Assembly: GCF_003797775.2 (NCBI RefSeq)
Contig: NZ_CP060725.1
Location: 3,900,001 to 3,964,000, forward strand
Reading direction: 5' to 3'
DNA length: 64,000 bases
Source of the DNA: Sphingopyxis sp. OPL5
Lineage (GTDB): Bacteria; Pseudomonadota; Alphaproteobacteria; Sphingomonadales; Sphingomonadaceae
Part shown: in pieces, positions 25,423 through 36,214 of the stretch
Numbering within the stretch: position 1 is the stretch's first letter
How the letters are laid out: the number at the start of each line of letters is the position of its first letter
Position numbers and translations under genes: made by a program
Notes under the pieces: model-generated
The model's database searches: none
What the model was told of the DNA's origin: nothing
The model's input: only the letters and a program-made list of their open reading frames with translations

Positions 25423-25989
25423 ATGAACGATCCCCATGCGCATAGTGCCGCGCCCTGGCACGGAACCACCATTCTTTCCGCCCGCAGCGCCGACAAGGTC
25501 GTCATCATCGGCGACGGCCAGGTGTCGATGGGCCAGACGGTGATGAAGCCCAACGCGCGCAAGGTGCGCCGCCTGCACGACGGCAGCGTCATCGGCGGTT
25601 TCGCCGGCGCGACCGCCGACGCCTTCACCCTGTTCGAACGGCTCGAGAGCAAGCTCGAACGCCACAATGGCCAGTTGCTGCGCGCCGCGGTCGAACTCGC
25701 CAAGGACTGGCGCACCGACAAATATCTCCGCAACCTCGAAGCGATGATGATCGTCGCCGACAAGGAGGTGACGCTCGTCATCACCGGCAACGGCGACGTG
25801 CTCGAACCCAAGGGCGGCATCGCCGCGATCGGCTCGGGCGGCAATTTCGCGCTATCGGCCGCCCGCGCGCTGGTCGATTACGAAAAGGACCCGGAGGTGC
25901 TGGTGCGCAAGGCGATGGAAGTCGCCGCTGACATCTGCGTCTATACCAACGACCAGTTCACCCAAGAAACCATCGAAATCCAGGCATAA
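25423..25989 (+). CDS. hslV: ATP-dependent protease subunit HslV (ClpQ)
   Basis: 188 residues. The proteasome-beta-type core starts at [19 protein letters not shown]; Thr15 should become the N-terminal nucleophile after removal of a 14-residue propeptide, longer than the single Met of E. coli HslV. Other family blocks are [47 protein letters not shown] and IGSGGNFA. It forms the peptidase double ring capped by HslU, whose gene follows six bases after the stop. Confidence 0.95.
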   Translation: MNDPHAHSAAPWHGTTILSARSADKVVIIGDGQVSMGQTVMKPNARKVRRLHDGSVIGGFAGATADAFTLFERLESKLERHNGQLLRAAVELAKDWRTDKYLRNLEAMMIVADKEVTLVITGNGDVLEPKGGIAAIGSGGNFALSAARALVDYEKDPEVLVRKAMEVAADICVYTNDQFTQETIEIQA

Positions 25990-25995
25990 GACCCC

Positions 25996-27297
25996 ATGAA
26001 CGAAGCCCTTACCCCGAAGGCGATCGTCGCCGCGCTCGACACGCACATCATCGGCCAGAATGCCGCCAAGCGCGCCGTCGCCGTCGCGATGCGCAACCGC
26101 TGGCGCCGCCAGCAGCTCGGCCCCGACCTCCGCGACGAGGTCAGCCCCAAGAATATCCTGATGATCGGCCCCACCGGCTGCGGCAAGACCGAGATCTCGC
26201 GCCGCCTGGCCAAGCTCGCCGACGCGCCCTTCATCAAGGTCGAGGCGACGAAATTCACCGAGGTCGGCTACGTGGGCCGCGACGTCGAACAGATCGCCCG
26301 TGACCTTGTCGAGGAAGCGGTGCGGCTGGAGAAGGACCGCCGCCGCGAGGCGGTGCGCGCCGCCGCCGAGGAAGCCGCGATGGAGCGGCTGCTCGACGCG
26401 CTCACCGGCAAGGGCGCCAGCGAAGCAACGCGGCAGAGTTTCCGCCAGCGCATCCGCGAAGGCCATCTCGACGACAGCGAGGTCGAGATCGAGGTTTCCG
26501 ACGCGCCGTCGATGCCGTTCGAACTGCCGGGCCAGCCGGGGCAGATGAGCATGATCAACCTGTCCGACATGCTCGGCAAGGCGATGGGTGGTGCGCCCAA
26601 GAAGCGCCGCAAGCTGAAGGTCATCGAGGCCGCGACGCGGCTGATCGAGGAGGAGCAGGACAAGCGCCTCGACCAGGACGATGTCGCGCGCATCGCGCTC
26701 GCCGACGCCGAGGCGAACGGTATCGTCTTCCTCGACGAGATCGACAAGATCGCGGTCAGCGACGTGCGCGGCGGATCGGTGAGCCGCGAGGGCGTCCAGC
26801 GCGACCTGCTGCCGCTGATCGAAGGCACGACCGTCGCGACCAAATATGGGCCGATGAAGACCGACCATATCCTGTTCATCGCCTCGGGGGCCTTCCATGT
26901 CGCCAAGCCGAGCGACCTGCTCCCCGAACTCCAGGGTCGCCTGCCGATCCGGGTCGAACTCGGCGCCCTGACCGAGGGGGATTTCGTCCGAATCCTCACC
27001 GAAACCAAGGCAGGTTTGCCCGAACAGTATAGCGCGCTGATCGCGACCGAGGGCGTGACGCTGAACTTCACGCCCGATGCCATCGCGCGCGTCGCGAAGC
27101 TCGCCGCCGACGTCAACGAGAAGGTTGAGAATATCGGCGCGCGGCGATTGCAGACGATCATGGAACGGCTGGTCGAGGAAATCAGCTTCACCGCCGAGGA
27201 CCGCGGCGGAACGGTCATCGACATCGATGCCGCCTATGTCGACAGCCAGCTTTCCGACATCGTCGGCGACACCGACCTCAGCAAATATGTGCTCTGA
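25996..27297 (+). CDS. hslU: ATP-dependent protease ATPase subunit HslU (ClpY)
   Basis: 433 residues of the AAA+ unfoldase that feeds HslV. It opens with the family signature [20 protein letters not shown], then Walker A GPTGCGKT (58-65), [17 protein letters not shown], an inserted I-domain rich in charged residues (about 105-230), Walker [11 protein letters not shown] and the sensor/arginine region [10 protein letters not shown]. The C-terminus ends DLSKYVL, the tail that docks into HslV. A terminator follows at 27311-27335, closing the hslVU operon. Confidence 0.96.
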   Translation: MNEALTPKAIVAALDTHIIGQNAAKRAVAVAMRNRWRRQQLGPDLRDEVSPKNILMIGPTGCGKTEISRRLAKLADAPFIKVEATKFTEVGYVGRDVEQIARDLVEEAVRLEKDRRREAVRAAAEEAAMERLLDALTGKGASEATRQSFRQRIREGHLDDSEVEIEVSDAPSMPFELPGQPGQMSMINLSDMLGKAMGGAPKKRRKLKVIEAATRLIEEEQDKRLDQDDVARIALADAEANGIVFLDEIDKIAVSDVRGGSVSREGVQRDLLPLIEGTTVATKYGPMKTDHILFIASGAFHVAKPSDLLPELQGRLPIRVELGALTEGDFVRILTETKAGLPEQYSALIATEGVTLNFTPDAIARVAKLAADVNEKVENIGARRLQTIMERLVEEISFTAEDRGGTVIDIDAAYVDSQLSDIVGDTDLSKYVL

Positions 27298-27310
27298 CGG
27301 CCTGCCGCGC

Positions 27311-27335
27311 GGACGGGCGTAATTCCCGTCCTTTT
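27311..27335 (+). terminator. Rho-independent terminator after hslU
   Basis: A seven-base-pair stem GGACGGG / CCCGTCC with a seven-base loop is followed directly by TTTT. It lies 14 bases after the hslU stop. Confidence 0.75.
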
Positions 27336-27439
27336 CAGCCGTTCCTTTGCCGAACTTCATTTGACTTTGCCGCGCCGTCAGTGCGATGAACGGCGCGCAA
27401 GGTCGACATGGGTTGCAAACGACCGGCACGGAGATTTTG

Positions 27440-28294
27440 ATGGCAGACGAGGAGGCCCCGGAGCAGGGCGAACTGGCGATCACGCGGACGGGTGACCGGC
27501 TGCGGTTGGCCCGCGAAGCCGTGGGCCTGTCGCTCGCCGATGTCGCGACGCGGACGCGCATCACCCAGCGCCATCTCGAAGCGATCGAGAAGTCCGAGTT
27601 TTCGGGACTGCCGGGCCGCACCTATGTGACCGGATTCGCGCGCGCCTATGCCCGCGCCGTCGACCTGCCCGAGGCCGAGATCGGCGCGGCCATCCGCCGC
27701 GAGCTCGAAGAAGACGCTTATGGTTCGCGCCCGCTTTACGAAGCCTATGAACCGACCGACCCGGCGCGCCTGCCGACCGCCCGGCTCGCCTGGACCCTGG
27801 TCATCGTCGCGCTGCTGCTCGGGTCCGCTTATGGGATCTGGCGCTTCCTGTCGGTCGAACCCGACGAGGCGCTGATCGCGGCGCAGAATCAGGCCGCCGA
27901 CAACTCCGAGGCCCCGGCGACCGCGCCCGGCACCGCGCCGACGCCGAAAGCCGCCGCGCCGGGCCAGTCCGTCCCCGCCGATGCGCCGGTCGTGCTGACC
28001 GGCCTGTCCGAAGTGTGGATCGGCTTCGACGATGCGACCGGCAAGACCGAGAATTGGCGCACCCTCGACGCGGGCGAAACCTATGAGGTGCCGGCGGCCT
28101 ATGTTCAGCAGTTCACGCTGCGCACCAGCATTCCGCAGGCGCTGAAGGTCACCGTCGGCGGCCGCGACATCGGTGCGGTCGGACCCGCCGATACGCTGGT
28201 CAAGAATATCTCGCTCAAGCCCGCCGATCTGGTCGCGCGCGCCGACGGCGCGGGGGCGGCGCAAACCATCCCGCCGGTGGCGACGAAGCGCTGA
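27440..28294 (+). CDS. RodZ-like helix-turn-helix membrane protein (DUF4115)
   Basis: 284 residues. A cytoplasmic Xre-type helix-turn-helix (GDRLRLAREAVGLSLADVATRTRITQ..., about 16-80) is followed by one membrane segment (LVIVALLLGSAYGIWRFL, near 120), an Ala/Pro/Thr-rich linker and a C-terminal beta domain (LTGLSEVWIGFDD..., about 190-270). This is the RodZ layout; RodZ links MreB to the envelope in rod-shape control. ATG at 27440 has GGAG seven bases upstream. It lies after the hslU terminator and before cpoB. Confidence 0.78.
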   Translation: MADEEAPEQGELAITRTGDRLRLAREAVGLSLADVATRTRITQRHLEAIEKSEFSGLPGRTYVTGFARAYARAVDLPEAEIGAAIRRELEEDAYGSRPLYEAYEPTDPARLPTARLAWTLVIVALLLGSAYGIWRFLSVEPDEALIAAQNQAADNSEAPATAPGTAPTPKAAAPGQSVPADAPVVLTGLSEVWIGFDDATGKTENWRTLDAGETYEVPAAYVQQFTLRTSIPQALKVTVGGRDIGAVGPADTLVKNISLKPADLVARADGAGAAQTIPPVATKR

Positions 28295-28412
28295 GCGGCG
28301 CCCCGGTCCGCCGGGCTGAAAGGTCGCCGCGCCGAATTGGGTTTGCGCAAGCGGCCCTTGGCGCGTTATGAGCCAGGTAATGGTTAATCGGGTGTGGGAG
28401 CCGAAAAGGCAG

Positions 28413-29381
28413 ATGACGATGCGTAACTATTTTCTGGGAACCGCGGCCGCCGCGCTGCTGGTTTCGCTTCCCGGTGCCGCGCACGCGCAGGACGACACGA
28501 TCGGCAAGCGCGTCGACCGGCTCGAAAAGGAAATGCGCGCGGTACAGCGCTCGGTGTTTCCGGGCGGCAGCCCCGCCTTTTTCGAAGGCGAGATCGCACC
28601 CGACAATGTCGCCGGCGACCGGGTGAAGAGCAGCGCGCCGGTGATCGACCTCACCGCACGTGTCGACGCACTCGAAAACCAGCTGCAGACGCTGACGGGC
28701 CAGACCGAGCAGAACGCGTTCCAGCTGCGCGAACTCGAAAAACAGTTCACCGCCTACAAGGCCGAGATGGACAAGCGCTTCGCCGCGCCGCCGCCGACGG
28801 TCGAGACGACGCCCGCGAGCCTGCCTGTCACGACGGCCGCCAAGCCGCCCGCGACGACGACCGCCTCGACGACGAAGCCCGCCACCACCACCGCCGCCGC
28901 GCCGGTGAAAAAGCCTGCGGCGACCCCGGCGGCACCCGCCGCGAGCGCCGCGCGCCTCGCGCTGGTGAAGAAGGTCGAGATCCCGGCGACGGGAAACGAA
29001 ACCGACGATGCCTATAATTATGGCTACCGGCTGTGGGAGGCGAAGCTCTATCCCGAGGCGCAGACCCAGCTGAAGGACGTCGTCGCCAAATGGCCGCAGC
29101 ACCGCCTCGCCAGCTTCGCGCAGAATCTGCTCGGCCGCACCTATCTCGACGAAGGCAAGCCGAGCCTCGCCGCGGTCGCCTTCTATAACAATTACAAGGA
29201 TCGGCCGAGCGGCGCCCGCGCCCCGCACAGCCTGATGTACATGGGGGTCGCACTCGACAAGCTGGGCCGCAAGGCCGACGCCTGCAAGGCTTTCCGCGAG
29301 CTCGAGGAAGTCTATGGCGACAAGGCTCCGCAGGATGTGCGTACCGATGCTGCCGCCGCAAAAACAAAAGCCGGCTGCTGA
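28413..29381 (+). CDS. cpoB: Cell division coordinator CpoB (YbgF), periplasmic TPR protein
   Basis: About 322 residues. A signal peptide (MTMRNYFLGTAAAALLVSLP, cleavage after AHA) leads into an N-terminal coiled coil (GKRVDRLEKEMRAVQRSV and VDALENQLQTLTGQTEQNAF), a Thr/Ala/Pro-rich linker (about 125-180) and C-terminal TPR repeats (AYNYGYRLWEAKLYPEAQTQ). CpoB ties cell-wall synthesis to outer-membrane constriction through Tol-Pal. ATG at 28413 gives a clean signal peptide; ATGs at 28380 and 28419 are alternatives. tilS overlaps its 3' end. Confidence 0.82.
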   Translation: MTMRNYFLGTAAAALLVSLPGAAHAQDDTIGKRVDRLEKEMRAVQRSVFPGGSPAFFEGEIAPDNVAGDRVKSSAPVIDLTARVDALENQLQTLTGQTEQNAFQLRELEKQFTAYKAEMDKRFAAPPPTVETTPASLPVTTAAKPPATTTASTTKPATTTAAAPVKKPAATPAAPAASAARLALVKKVEIPATGNETDDAYNYGYRLWEAKLYPEAQTQLKDVVAKWPQHRLASFAQNLLGRTYLDEGKPSLAAVAFYNNYKDRPSGARAPHSLMYMGVALDKLGRKADACKAFRELEEVYGDKAPQDVRTDAAAAKTKAGC

Positions 29382-30333
29382 GGCCGACGCCGTCCACCGG
29401 CTGGGGCGCCAGCTGGCGTCGCTCGTCGGTCCGGACTGGCAGCAGCGCAGCTATGGCGTCGCGGTATCGGGCGGGCCGGATTCGATGGCGCTGCTCTGGC
29501 TGATGACCAGCCTGCTGCCCGGGCAGGTGCGCGCGGCGACCGTCGATCACGGCCTGCGACAGGGTTCCGACGAGGAAGCCCGCATGGTCGCTGGCTTTTG
29601 CGCGCGCGAACTCATCCCGCATGCCACGCTGACCCCGCCGACCCCGATCAAGGGGTCGCAGCAGGCGGCGGCGCGCACCGAACGCTATCGCTTGCTCGAA
29701 CAGTGGCGCAAGGACGAGGGGCTCGGCCACATCCTCACCGCGCATCATGCCGACGACCAGCTCGAAACGATCGTGATGCGGCTCAACCGCAGCAGCGGCG
29801 TCGGCGGGCTGGCGTCGATCCGCGCCAGGAACGGCACTATTCTGCGTCCGCTGCTTCATTGGCGGCACGACGAACTGGTCCGCATCGCGCTCGACGAGGA
29901 CCTTCCCTTCGTCGACGATCCGTCGAACAGCGACAGCCGTTTCGACCGTGCCCGGCTGCGTCATGCCCTCGCCTCGCAGAAGCTGCTCGACGTCGAGGCG
30001 GCGTCGCGTTCGGCCGACTGGCTGGCCGAGGCCGACGACGCGATCGACTGGGCGGTCGAACGGCTGATCGCCTCCTGGCCCGACGCCTCCGACATCGCGG
30101 TGATCCGCGACGAAGGCTATCCGCCGGAGATTTTCCGCCGGGTCGTAACCCAGCGGCTGCGCGCCAACGACGGCGGTCTTGCGCTACGCGGCGCCTCGCT
30201 CGACGGGGTCGTCACGGCGATGAAGAATGGGCGGCGCGCGATGGTGGGGGCGCTGCTGATCGATGCGGTTCCGGGCCTCGCCGGCACCATCTGGCGTATT
30301 TCCGCCGCGCCGCGCCGGAAAGCCCGCAAATAA
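29314..30333 (+). CDS. tilS: tRNA(Ile)-lysidine synthase TilS
   Basis: Up to 339 residues. The PP-loop is AVSGGPDSMALLWL near residues 50-63, followed by TVDHGLRQGSDEEARMV and LTAHHADDQLETIVMRLNR, the TilS hallmarks. It converts C34 of tRNA-Ile(CAU) to lysidine so that AUA is read correctly. ATG at 29314 has GAGGAAG just upstream inside cpoB; in-frame ATGs at 29335 and 29347 are also plausible and would shorten the 68-base overlap. The C-terminal part is short compared with E. coli TilS. Confidence 0.88.
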   Translation: MATRLRRMCVPMLPPQKQKPAAEADAVHRLGRQLASLVGPDWQQRSYGVAVSGGPDSMALLWLMTSLLPGQVRAATVDHGLRQGSDEEARMVAGFCARELIPHATLTPPTPIKGSQQAAARTERYRLLEQWRKDEGLGHILTAHHADDQLETIVMRLNRSSGVGGLASIRARNGTILRPLLHWRHDELVRIALDEDLPFVDDPSNSDSRFDRARLRHALASQKLLDVEAASRSADWLAEADDAIDWAVERLIASWPDASDIAVIRDEGYPPEIFRRVVTQRLRANDGGLALRGASLDGVVTAMKNGRRAMVGALLIDAVPGLAGTIWRISAAPRRKARK

Positions 30334-30419
30334 CCGCCTTTGGCTCATTGTCATTTAACGCGATTATCCTATCTTGGCAGGGTTGATGCGCGACGTGCGC
30401 GATATTTGGAAAGTTTCCG

Positions 30420-32363
<1,944 letters not shown>

Positions 32364-32387
32364 ATTTCCGTCGGTGGGGGTTTGGGA

Positions 32388-32879
32388 ATGAAGCGCAAGA
32401 AGTTCGGCCTGCCGCGGTTCGGCCTCGGCGTCGCGGCGATGTTCGCGCTCGCCAGTCCGGTGCAGGCGTTCCAGCGCGTCGAGTTCAGCCAGAATGTCGA
32501 GGTCGAGACCGTGACGACCGGCGCCGAGGGCCAGCGCAAGATCAGTTTCTCAGCACCCGAGACCGTCGTTCCCGGCGACCGGCTGCGCTTCACGCTGCAA
32601 CTCGACAACCAGACCAGCGAATCCGCCGCCGGCCTCAAATTCGTCAACCCGATCCCGCCCGAGGTGCGCTTCGCCAGCACCGACGATATGGCGGGATTTT
32701 CGGTCTCGATCGACGGCGGCAAGACCTATGGGACCCTTGCCGGGCTGACGGTGCCGGTGGCTGGCGCGGCGGCACGTCCGGCGACCGCCGACGACGTCAC
32801 CCATGTCCAATGGGTCCTGCCCGAACCGCTGGCGGCGGGCGCGGTCAAGAAGGTGACCTTTTTCGGCATCGTCCGCTAG
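32388..32879 (+). CDS. Secreted DUF11-like beta-sandwich protein
   Basis: About 163 residues with a signal peptide (after a KRKKFGLPRF start; cleavage near VQA). The mature part reads like a DUF11 or conserved-repeat domain (PETVVPGDRLRFTLQLDNQT, NPIPPEVRFAS, VQWVLPEPLAAGAVKKVTF), an Ig-like fold found in envelope proteins. Only one repeat is present. It follows ftsH by 24 bases. ATG at 32388 is used; a TTG at 32382 is in frame. No specific function is known to me. Confidence 0.65.
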   Translation: MKRKKFGLPRFGLGVAAMFALASPVQAFQRVEFSQNVEVETVTTGAEGQRKISFSAPETVVPGDRLRFTLQLDNQTSESAAGLKFVNPIPPEVRFASTDDMAGFSVSIDGGKTYGTLAGLTVPVAGAAARPATADDVTHVQWVLPEPLAAGAVKKVTFFGIVR

Positions 32880-32888
32880 GCTGCGGGC

Positions 32889-33494
32889 ATGACCATTTAT
32901 TGCGATGAATCGGGCGGACTCAACGCGGGCGCGATGACCTTCGCCGCGGTGATGCTGACGCCCGAAGCGGCGGCGGACATCCACAAGCGTTTTCGCGGCG
33001 TCACCGGGCTGCGCGGCGAACTGAAAGGCAGCCGCATCTCGGTCGTCGAGCGCGCCTATCTGCTCGAACTGTTCGACCGAGCCGGCGGCCGCGCCTGGGT
33101 CGCGGTGGCTGAGCGCGATACGCTTGCGAAAAACGCGGACGGCACCATGCCGAGCGACCTCGCTCTCTATGGCGCATTGCTCAACAGCGCAGTCGGCCAC
33201 TGGCTGCCCGAGACCGGCGGCGTGTGCACCGACGTCGTCATCGACGACGGGCGCTACGACCCCAAGATCCTGTCGCACGTCCGCGCGGAAATCCAGGCTG
33301 GCCTCGGGCAATGGGGCCGCGCCTCGCTCGCCGACAGCAAGCGCAGCGACGGCGTCCAGATCGCCGACGTGATCGCCAACAGCCTGTTCAACATCGCGGT
33401 GAAGTCCCCACGCGCGGCGCGGATCGCGCGGATCATCGAGCCGATGCTGGCGTCGAAGGCGATCCGGGTGGCGGAGTTGAAAGAACTCTCTTAG
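32889..33494 (+). CDS. DUF3800 domain protein
   Basis: 201 residues starting MTIYCDESG, the signature of DUF3800, followed by conserved blocks VDE-like DDGRYDPKI and DSKRSDGVQIADVIANSLF. The family has an RNase H-like fold with conserved acidic residues (Asp6, Glu7 and DGVQIAD here), so a nuclease-like activity is possible but unproven. It starts ten bases after the DUF11-like gene, probably in one transcript with it. Confidence 0.75.
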   Translation: MTIYCDESGGLNAGAMTFAAVMLTPEAAADIHKRFRGVTGLRGELKGSRISVVERAYLLELFDRAGGRAWVAVAERDTLAKNADGTMPSDLALYGALLNSAVGHWLPETGGVCTDVVIDDGRYDPKILSHVRAEIQAGLGQWGRASLADSKRSDGVQIADVIANSLFNIAVKSPRAARIARIIEPMLASKAIRVAELKELS

Positions 33495-33538
33495 CTGGGT
33501 TGGCCGCTATGGGATGGTTTCCAGACCGCCTCTTGTTT

Positions 33539-33618
33539 CCGTTCGTGTCGAGCGAAGTCGAGACACCCATGGGTCGTGCACGCCTATGGGGTGTCTCGAC
33601 TTCGCTCGACACGAACGG
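33539..33618 (+). repeat. Perfect 30-bp-arm inverted repeat
   Basis: Left arm 33539-33568 (starts CCGTTCGTGTCGAGCGAAG) and right arm 33589-33618 are exact reverse complements, separated by 20 bases. It begins 44 bases after the DUF3800 stop, and the rpoZ terminator lies beyond it. I recall GTCGAGCGAAGTCGAGAC-type palindromes as dispersed repeats in sphingomonads; a genome search would confirm. It could form a strong hairpin at the mRNA 3' end. Confidence 0.85.
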
Positions 33619-33676
33619 GACTTTGAAGGCAGCCTGTCCGCAATCGGTCGCAAGCAGGCATCATTTTCACCCAACA

Positions 33677-33706
33677 AAAAGGGCCGCGGTTTCCCGCGGC
33701 CCCCTT
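33677..33706 (-). terminator. Rho-independent terminator of rpoZ
   Basis: Read on the minus strand, a nine-pair GC stem (GGGCCGCGG / CCGCGGCCC) with a four-base loop is followed by TTTTT. It lies 23 bases past the rpoZ stop. Confidence 0.85.
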
Positions 33707-33728
33707 GGTGATCCAATGTCGCTTCGAC

Positions 33729-34073
33729 TTATTCGAAGTCGCTGCCGCCGCCTGCGGGGCTGCGCGGCGGCGCGGCGGCGGTGAGGCGCAGGGCTTCGGC
33801 CGAGCGGCTGATCGAGCTGATTTCATCGGGCGTATCGTCGTCGTCGACGACAACCTTCTGCAACGATATGGTCAGCGCTTCCGACAGATCCTTCGGGCGC
33901 ACGGTCTGTTCGGCGATCTCGCGCAGCGCGACGACGGGGTTCTTGTCGCGGTCGCGGTCGATGGTCAGCTCCGAGCCGCCCGAGATTTCGCGGGCGCGGT
34001 GCGCCGAGAGCAGAACCAGGTCGAAACGGTTGGAAACTTTGTCGACGCAATCTTCGACGGTAACGCGGGCCAT
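33729..34073 (-). CDS. rpoZ: RNA polymerase omega subunit
   Basis: 114 residues opening [20 protein letters not shown], with the omega core [16 protein letters not shown] near residue 50. Omega stabilises beta-prime assembly and ppGpp binding. ATG at 34073 has AAGGA at good spacing; the longer open frame to 34112 lacks similarity. The tail (about 80-114) is acidic then Ala/Pro/Gly-rich, as is common in alphaproteobacteria. No spoT/relA gene follows it, unlike in enterobacteria. Confidence 0.95.
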   Translation of the reverse strand: MARVTVEDCVDKVSNRFDLVLLSAHRAREISGGSELTIDRDRDKNPVVALREIAEQTVRPKDLSEALTISLQKVVVDDDDTPDEISSISRSAEALRLTAAAPPRSPAGGGSDFE

Positions 34074-34195
34074 GTGTTTTCCTTGATCGAGGAGAGGCCA
34101 GCCCGGAGGCATGGCGGCAAGCGCTGCGCGCTAGCAGGCGGCCCGACGAATGTCAACGAATCCCCTGCCCTTGCCCCCACCGTCGCGGCCGTCCT

Positions 34196-35404
34196 ATGAG
34201 CGATGGCATGATCGCCGACCCCGTCCCCGCCAGCGAACTCCAGACGCTGCGCGCCGACGTCGCCGGCCACCGGCTGGAGGTCATCTTCGACGGGGCGGAA
34301 CGGCTCGAACGGCTGCTGGCGCTGATCAACGGCGCGATCCGCAGCATCGACCTGGTCATGTACATCTTCCGGCACGACGGCGCGGGCACGCGGATTCTCG
34401 ACGCGATGACGATGGCGGCGAAACGCGGGGTGCGCGTTCGCGCCGTGATCGACAGCTTCGGCTCGTCGGACACCGCCGACGCCGTCTTCGCCCCGTTGCG
34501 CGACGCTGGCGGCGGCGTGACCTTTTTTTCGCGCCACTGGCGTTCGACCTATCTCATCCGCAATCACCAGAAGCTGTTACTGGTCGACGAGGAGGTCGCG
34601 GTGACCGGCGGTTTCAACATCGCCGACCCCTATCTCAGCCGCCGCGACACCCATTGCTGGTTCGACCTTGGCATCGTCGTGCGCGGGCCCTCGGTGGCGC
34701 GGATGGTCGACTGGTTCGCCGAGATCCACGATTACACCGTCAACGACGACGGCAAGCTGCTCGCGCTGCGCCGCCTGATCCGCGAATGGCCGGTGGACAG
34801 CGGGCCGGTGACCTGGCTCGTCGGCGGCCCGACCCAGCGGCTGTCGCCCTGGGCACGCGCGGTGCGTACCGACCTTGAGGGTGCGCGTCGGCTCGATATG
34901 GTGATGGCCTATTTCTCGCCCGGGCAGGGCATGTTGCGGCGGCTGGGCAAGGTCGCGCGGCGCGGACGGACACGCTTCATCATGTCGGCGAAGTCCGACA
35001 ATCCCGCGACGATCGGCGCCTCGCGGCTGCTCTATGGCTACTTGCTGCGAAAAAGGGCGGCGATCTGGGAATATCAGCCGTGCCGACTGCATATGAAGCT
35101 GATCGTCATCGACAATGTCGTGCACGTCGGCACCGCCAATTTCGACATGCGCAGCCTGTTCGTGAACGTCGAGGTGATGCTGCGTATCGAGGACGCCGGA
35201 TTCGCGGCGCAGATGCGCGATTTCGTCACCCGGCAAAAGCCCGACTGCGAGGTCATCACGCGCAAGCGCCACAAGGCGCGCGCGAGCTGGCTGACCCGGC
35301 TGCGCTGGACGCTCGCCTGGTTCGTGGTCGGGGTGGTCGATTATACGGTGACGCGCCGGCTCAACTTCGGGCTTGGCGAGATCGATCCCGAGACCGAGAT
35401 CTGA
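34196..35404 (+). CDS. Phospholipase D-like / cardiolipin synthase family protein
   Basis: 402 residues with two HKD motifs: HQKLLLVDEEVAVTGGFN near 124 and HMKLIVIDNVVHVGTANFD near 298. Both have the His-x-Lys-x4-Asp pattern and following Gly residues needed for catalysis. Such proteins make cardiolipin or transfer phosphatidyl groups. The C-terminus has a hydrophobic stretch (LAWFVVGVVDYTV) that may touch the membrane; no N-terminal membrane anchors are seen, unlike classical ClsA. It is divergent from rpoZ and convergent with the methyltransferase at 35408. Confidence 0.8.
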   Translation: MSDGMIADPVPASELQTLRADVAGHRLEVIFDGAERLERLLALINGAIRSIDLVMYIFRHDGAGTRILDAMTMAAKRGVRVRAVIDSFGSSDTADAVFAPLRDAGGGVTFFSRHWRSTYLIRNHQKLLLVDEEVAVTGGFNIADPYLSRRDTHCWFDLGIVVRGPSVARMVDWFAEIHDYTVNDDGKLLALRRLIREWPVDSGPVTWLVGGPTQRLSPWARAVRTDLEGARRLDMVMAYFSPGQGMLRRLGKVARRGRTRFIMSAKSDNPATIGASRLLYGYLLRKRAAIWEYQPCRLHMKLIVIDNVVHVGTANFDMRSLFVNVEVMLRIEDAGFAAQMRDFVTRQKPDCEVITRKRHKARASWLTRLRWTLAWFVVGVVDYTVTRRLNFGLGEIDPETEI

Positions 35405-35407
35405 TCC

Positions 35408-36046
35408 TCAGTCCTTCCAGCCCCAGAACAGGAAGCAGGGCGGGACGTTGACCCATTCGAAGGCATTGTCGATGCGCGCGAAATGCGCCGCGAGGAAATC
35501 GCGCGCGCGGGCGCGGAACTGGTAGACGAGGAAGGCGCCGCCGGGGCGCAATGCGCGGTGCGTCGCCGCCGCGATCGCCGGTCCGACACCTGCCGGCAGG
35601 GTCGAGAAAGGCAGGCCCGACAGGACATAGTCGGCATGGTCGAAACCATGGGCGCGAATGATCTCCTCGACGTCGGCGGCCGATCCGTGCACCGCGATGA
35701 AGCGGCTGTCGCGGATGTCCTTGCGCAGATAGTCGATGAAATCCTCATTGGTGTCGATCGCGATCAGCGTCGCATCGCCCGCCATCCGTTCGAGCACCGG
35801 GCGGCAAAAGGTGCCGACGCCGGGACCATATTCGACGAACAATTTGGTGTTCTTCCAGTCCACCGGCTTCAGCATGTGGCGGATCAGCGTCGGCGACGAC
35901 GGCACGATCGACCCGACCATCACCGGATGCTTGATGAAGCCCTTCACGAACATGCCCCACGGCCCGAAAAAGCGCCGCGCGCGGTCCCTGATCCGTTTGA
36001 TCAAGGGAACCTTTTGTTCTTGGGCCTGCGCCCGGGGATTGGACAT
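35408..36046 (-). CDS. Phospholipid N-methyltransferase-like (PmtA family) methyltransferase
   Basis: 212 residues. After a basic N-terminus comes VGSIVPSSPTLIRHML, then SAM motif I VEYGPGVGTFCRPVL near 72, IAIDTNEDF near 97 and LSGLPFSTLP near 143. This order matches the bacterial PmtA family, which methylates phosphatidylethanolamine to phosphatidylcholine. Its stop is three bases from that of the cardiolipin-synthase-like gene, so two lipid genes converge. An rRNA-adenine-methylase-like relative is the alternative. Confidence 0.68.
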   Translation of the reverse strand: MSNPRAQAQEQKVPLIKRIRDRARRFFGPWGMFVKGFIKHPVMVGSIVPSSPTLIRHMLKPVDWKNTKLFVEYGPGVGTFCRPVLERMAGDATLIAIDTNEDFIDYLRKDIRDSRFIAVHGSAADVEEIIRAHGFDHADYVLSGLPFSTLPAGVGPAIAAATHRALRPGGAFLVYQFRARARDFLAAHFARIDNAFEWVNVPPCFLFWGWKD

Positions 36047-36214
36047 GATGGCTTTCGCGTTGTTGCGGACCCTTGAGGCGTGGCAAAATCGGGCGCGCGG
36101 CGCAAGGAAAGAGTGCGCTTGACAATCCCCGCCCACGTTCCGTCGCTGGACAGACGGGACAGGCCGTGTAGGACAATCGGGCCAACGACTTATGCAAAAG
36201 AGGGGGAGCCGGGA

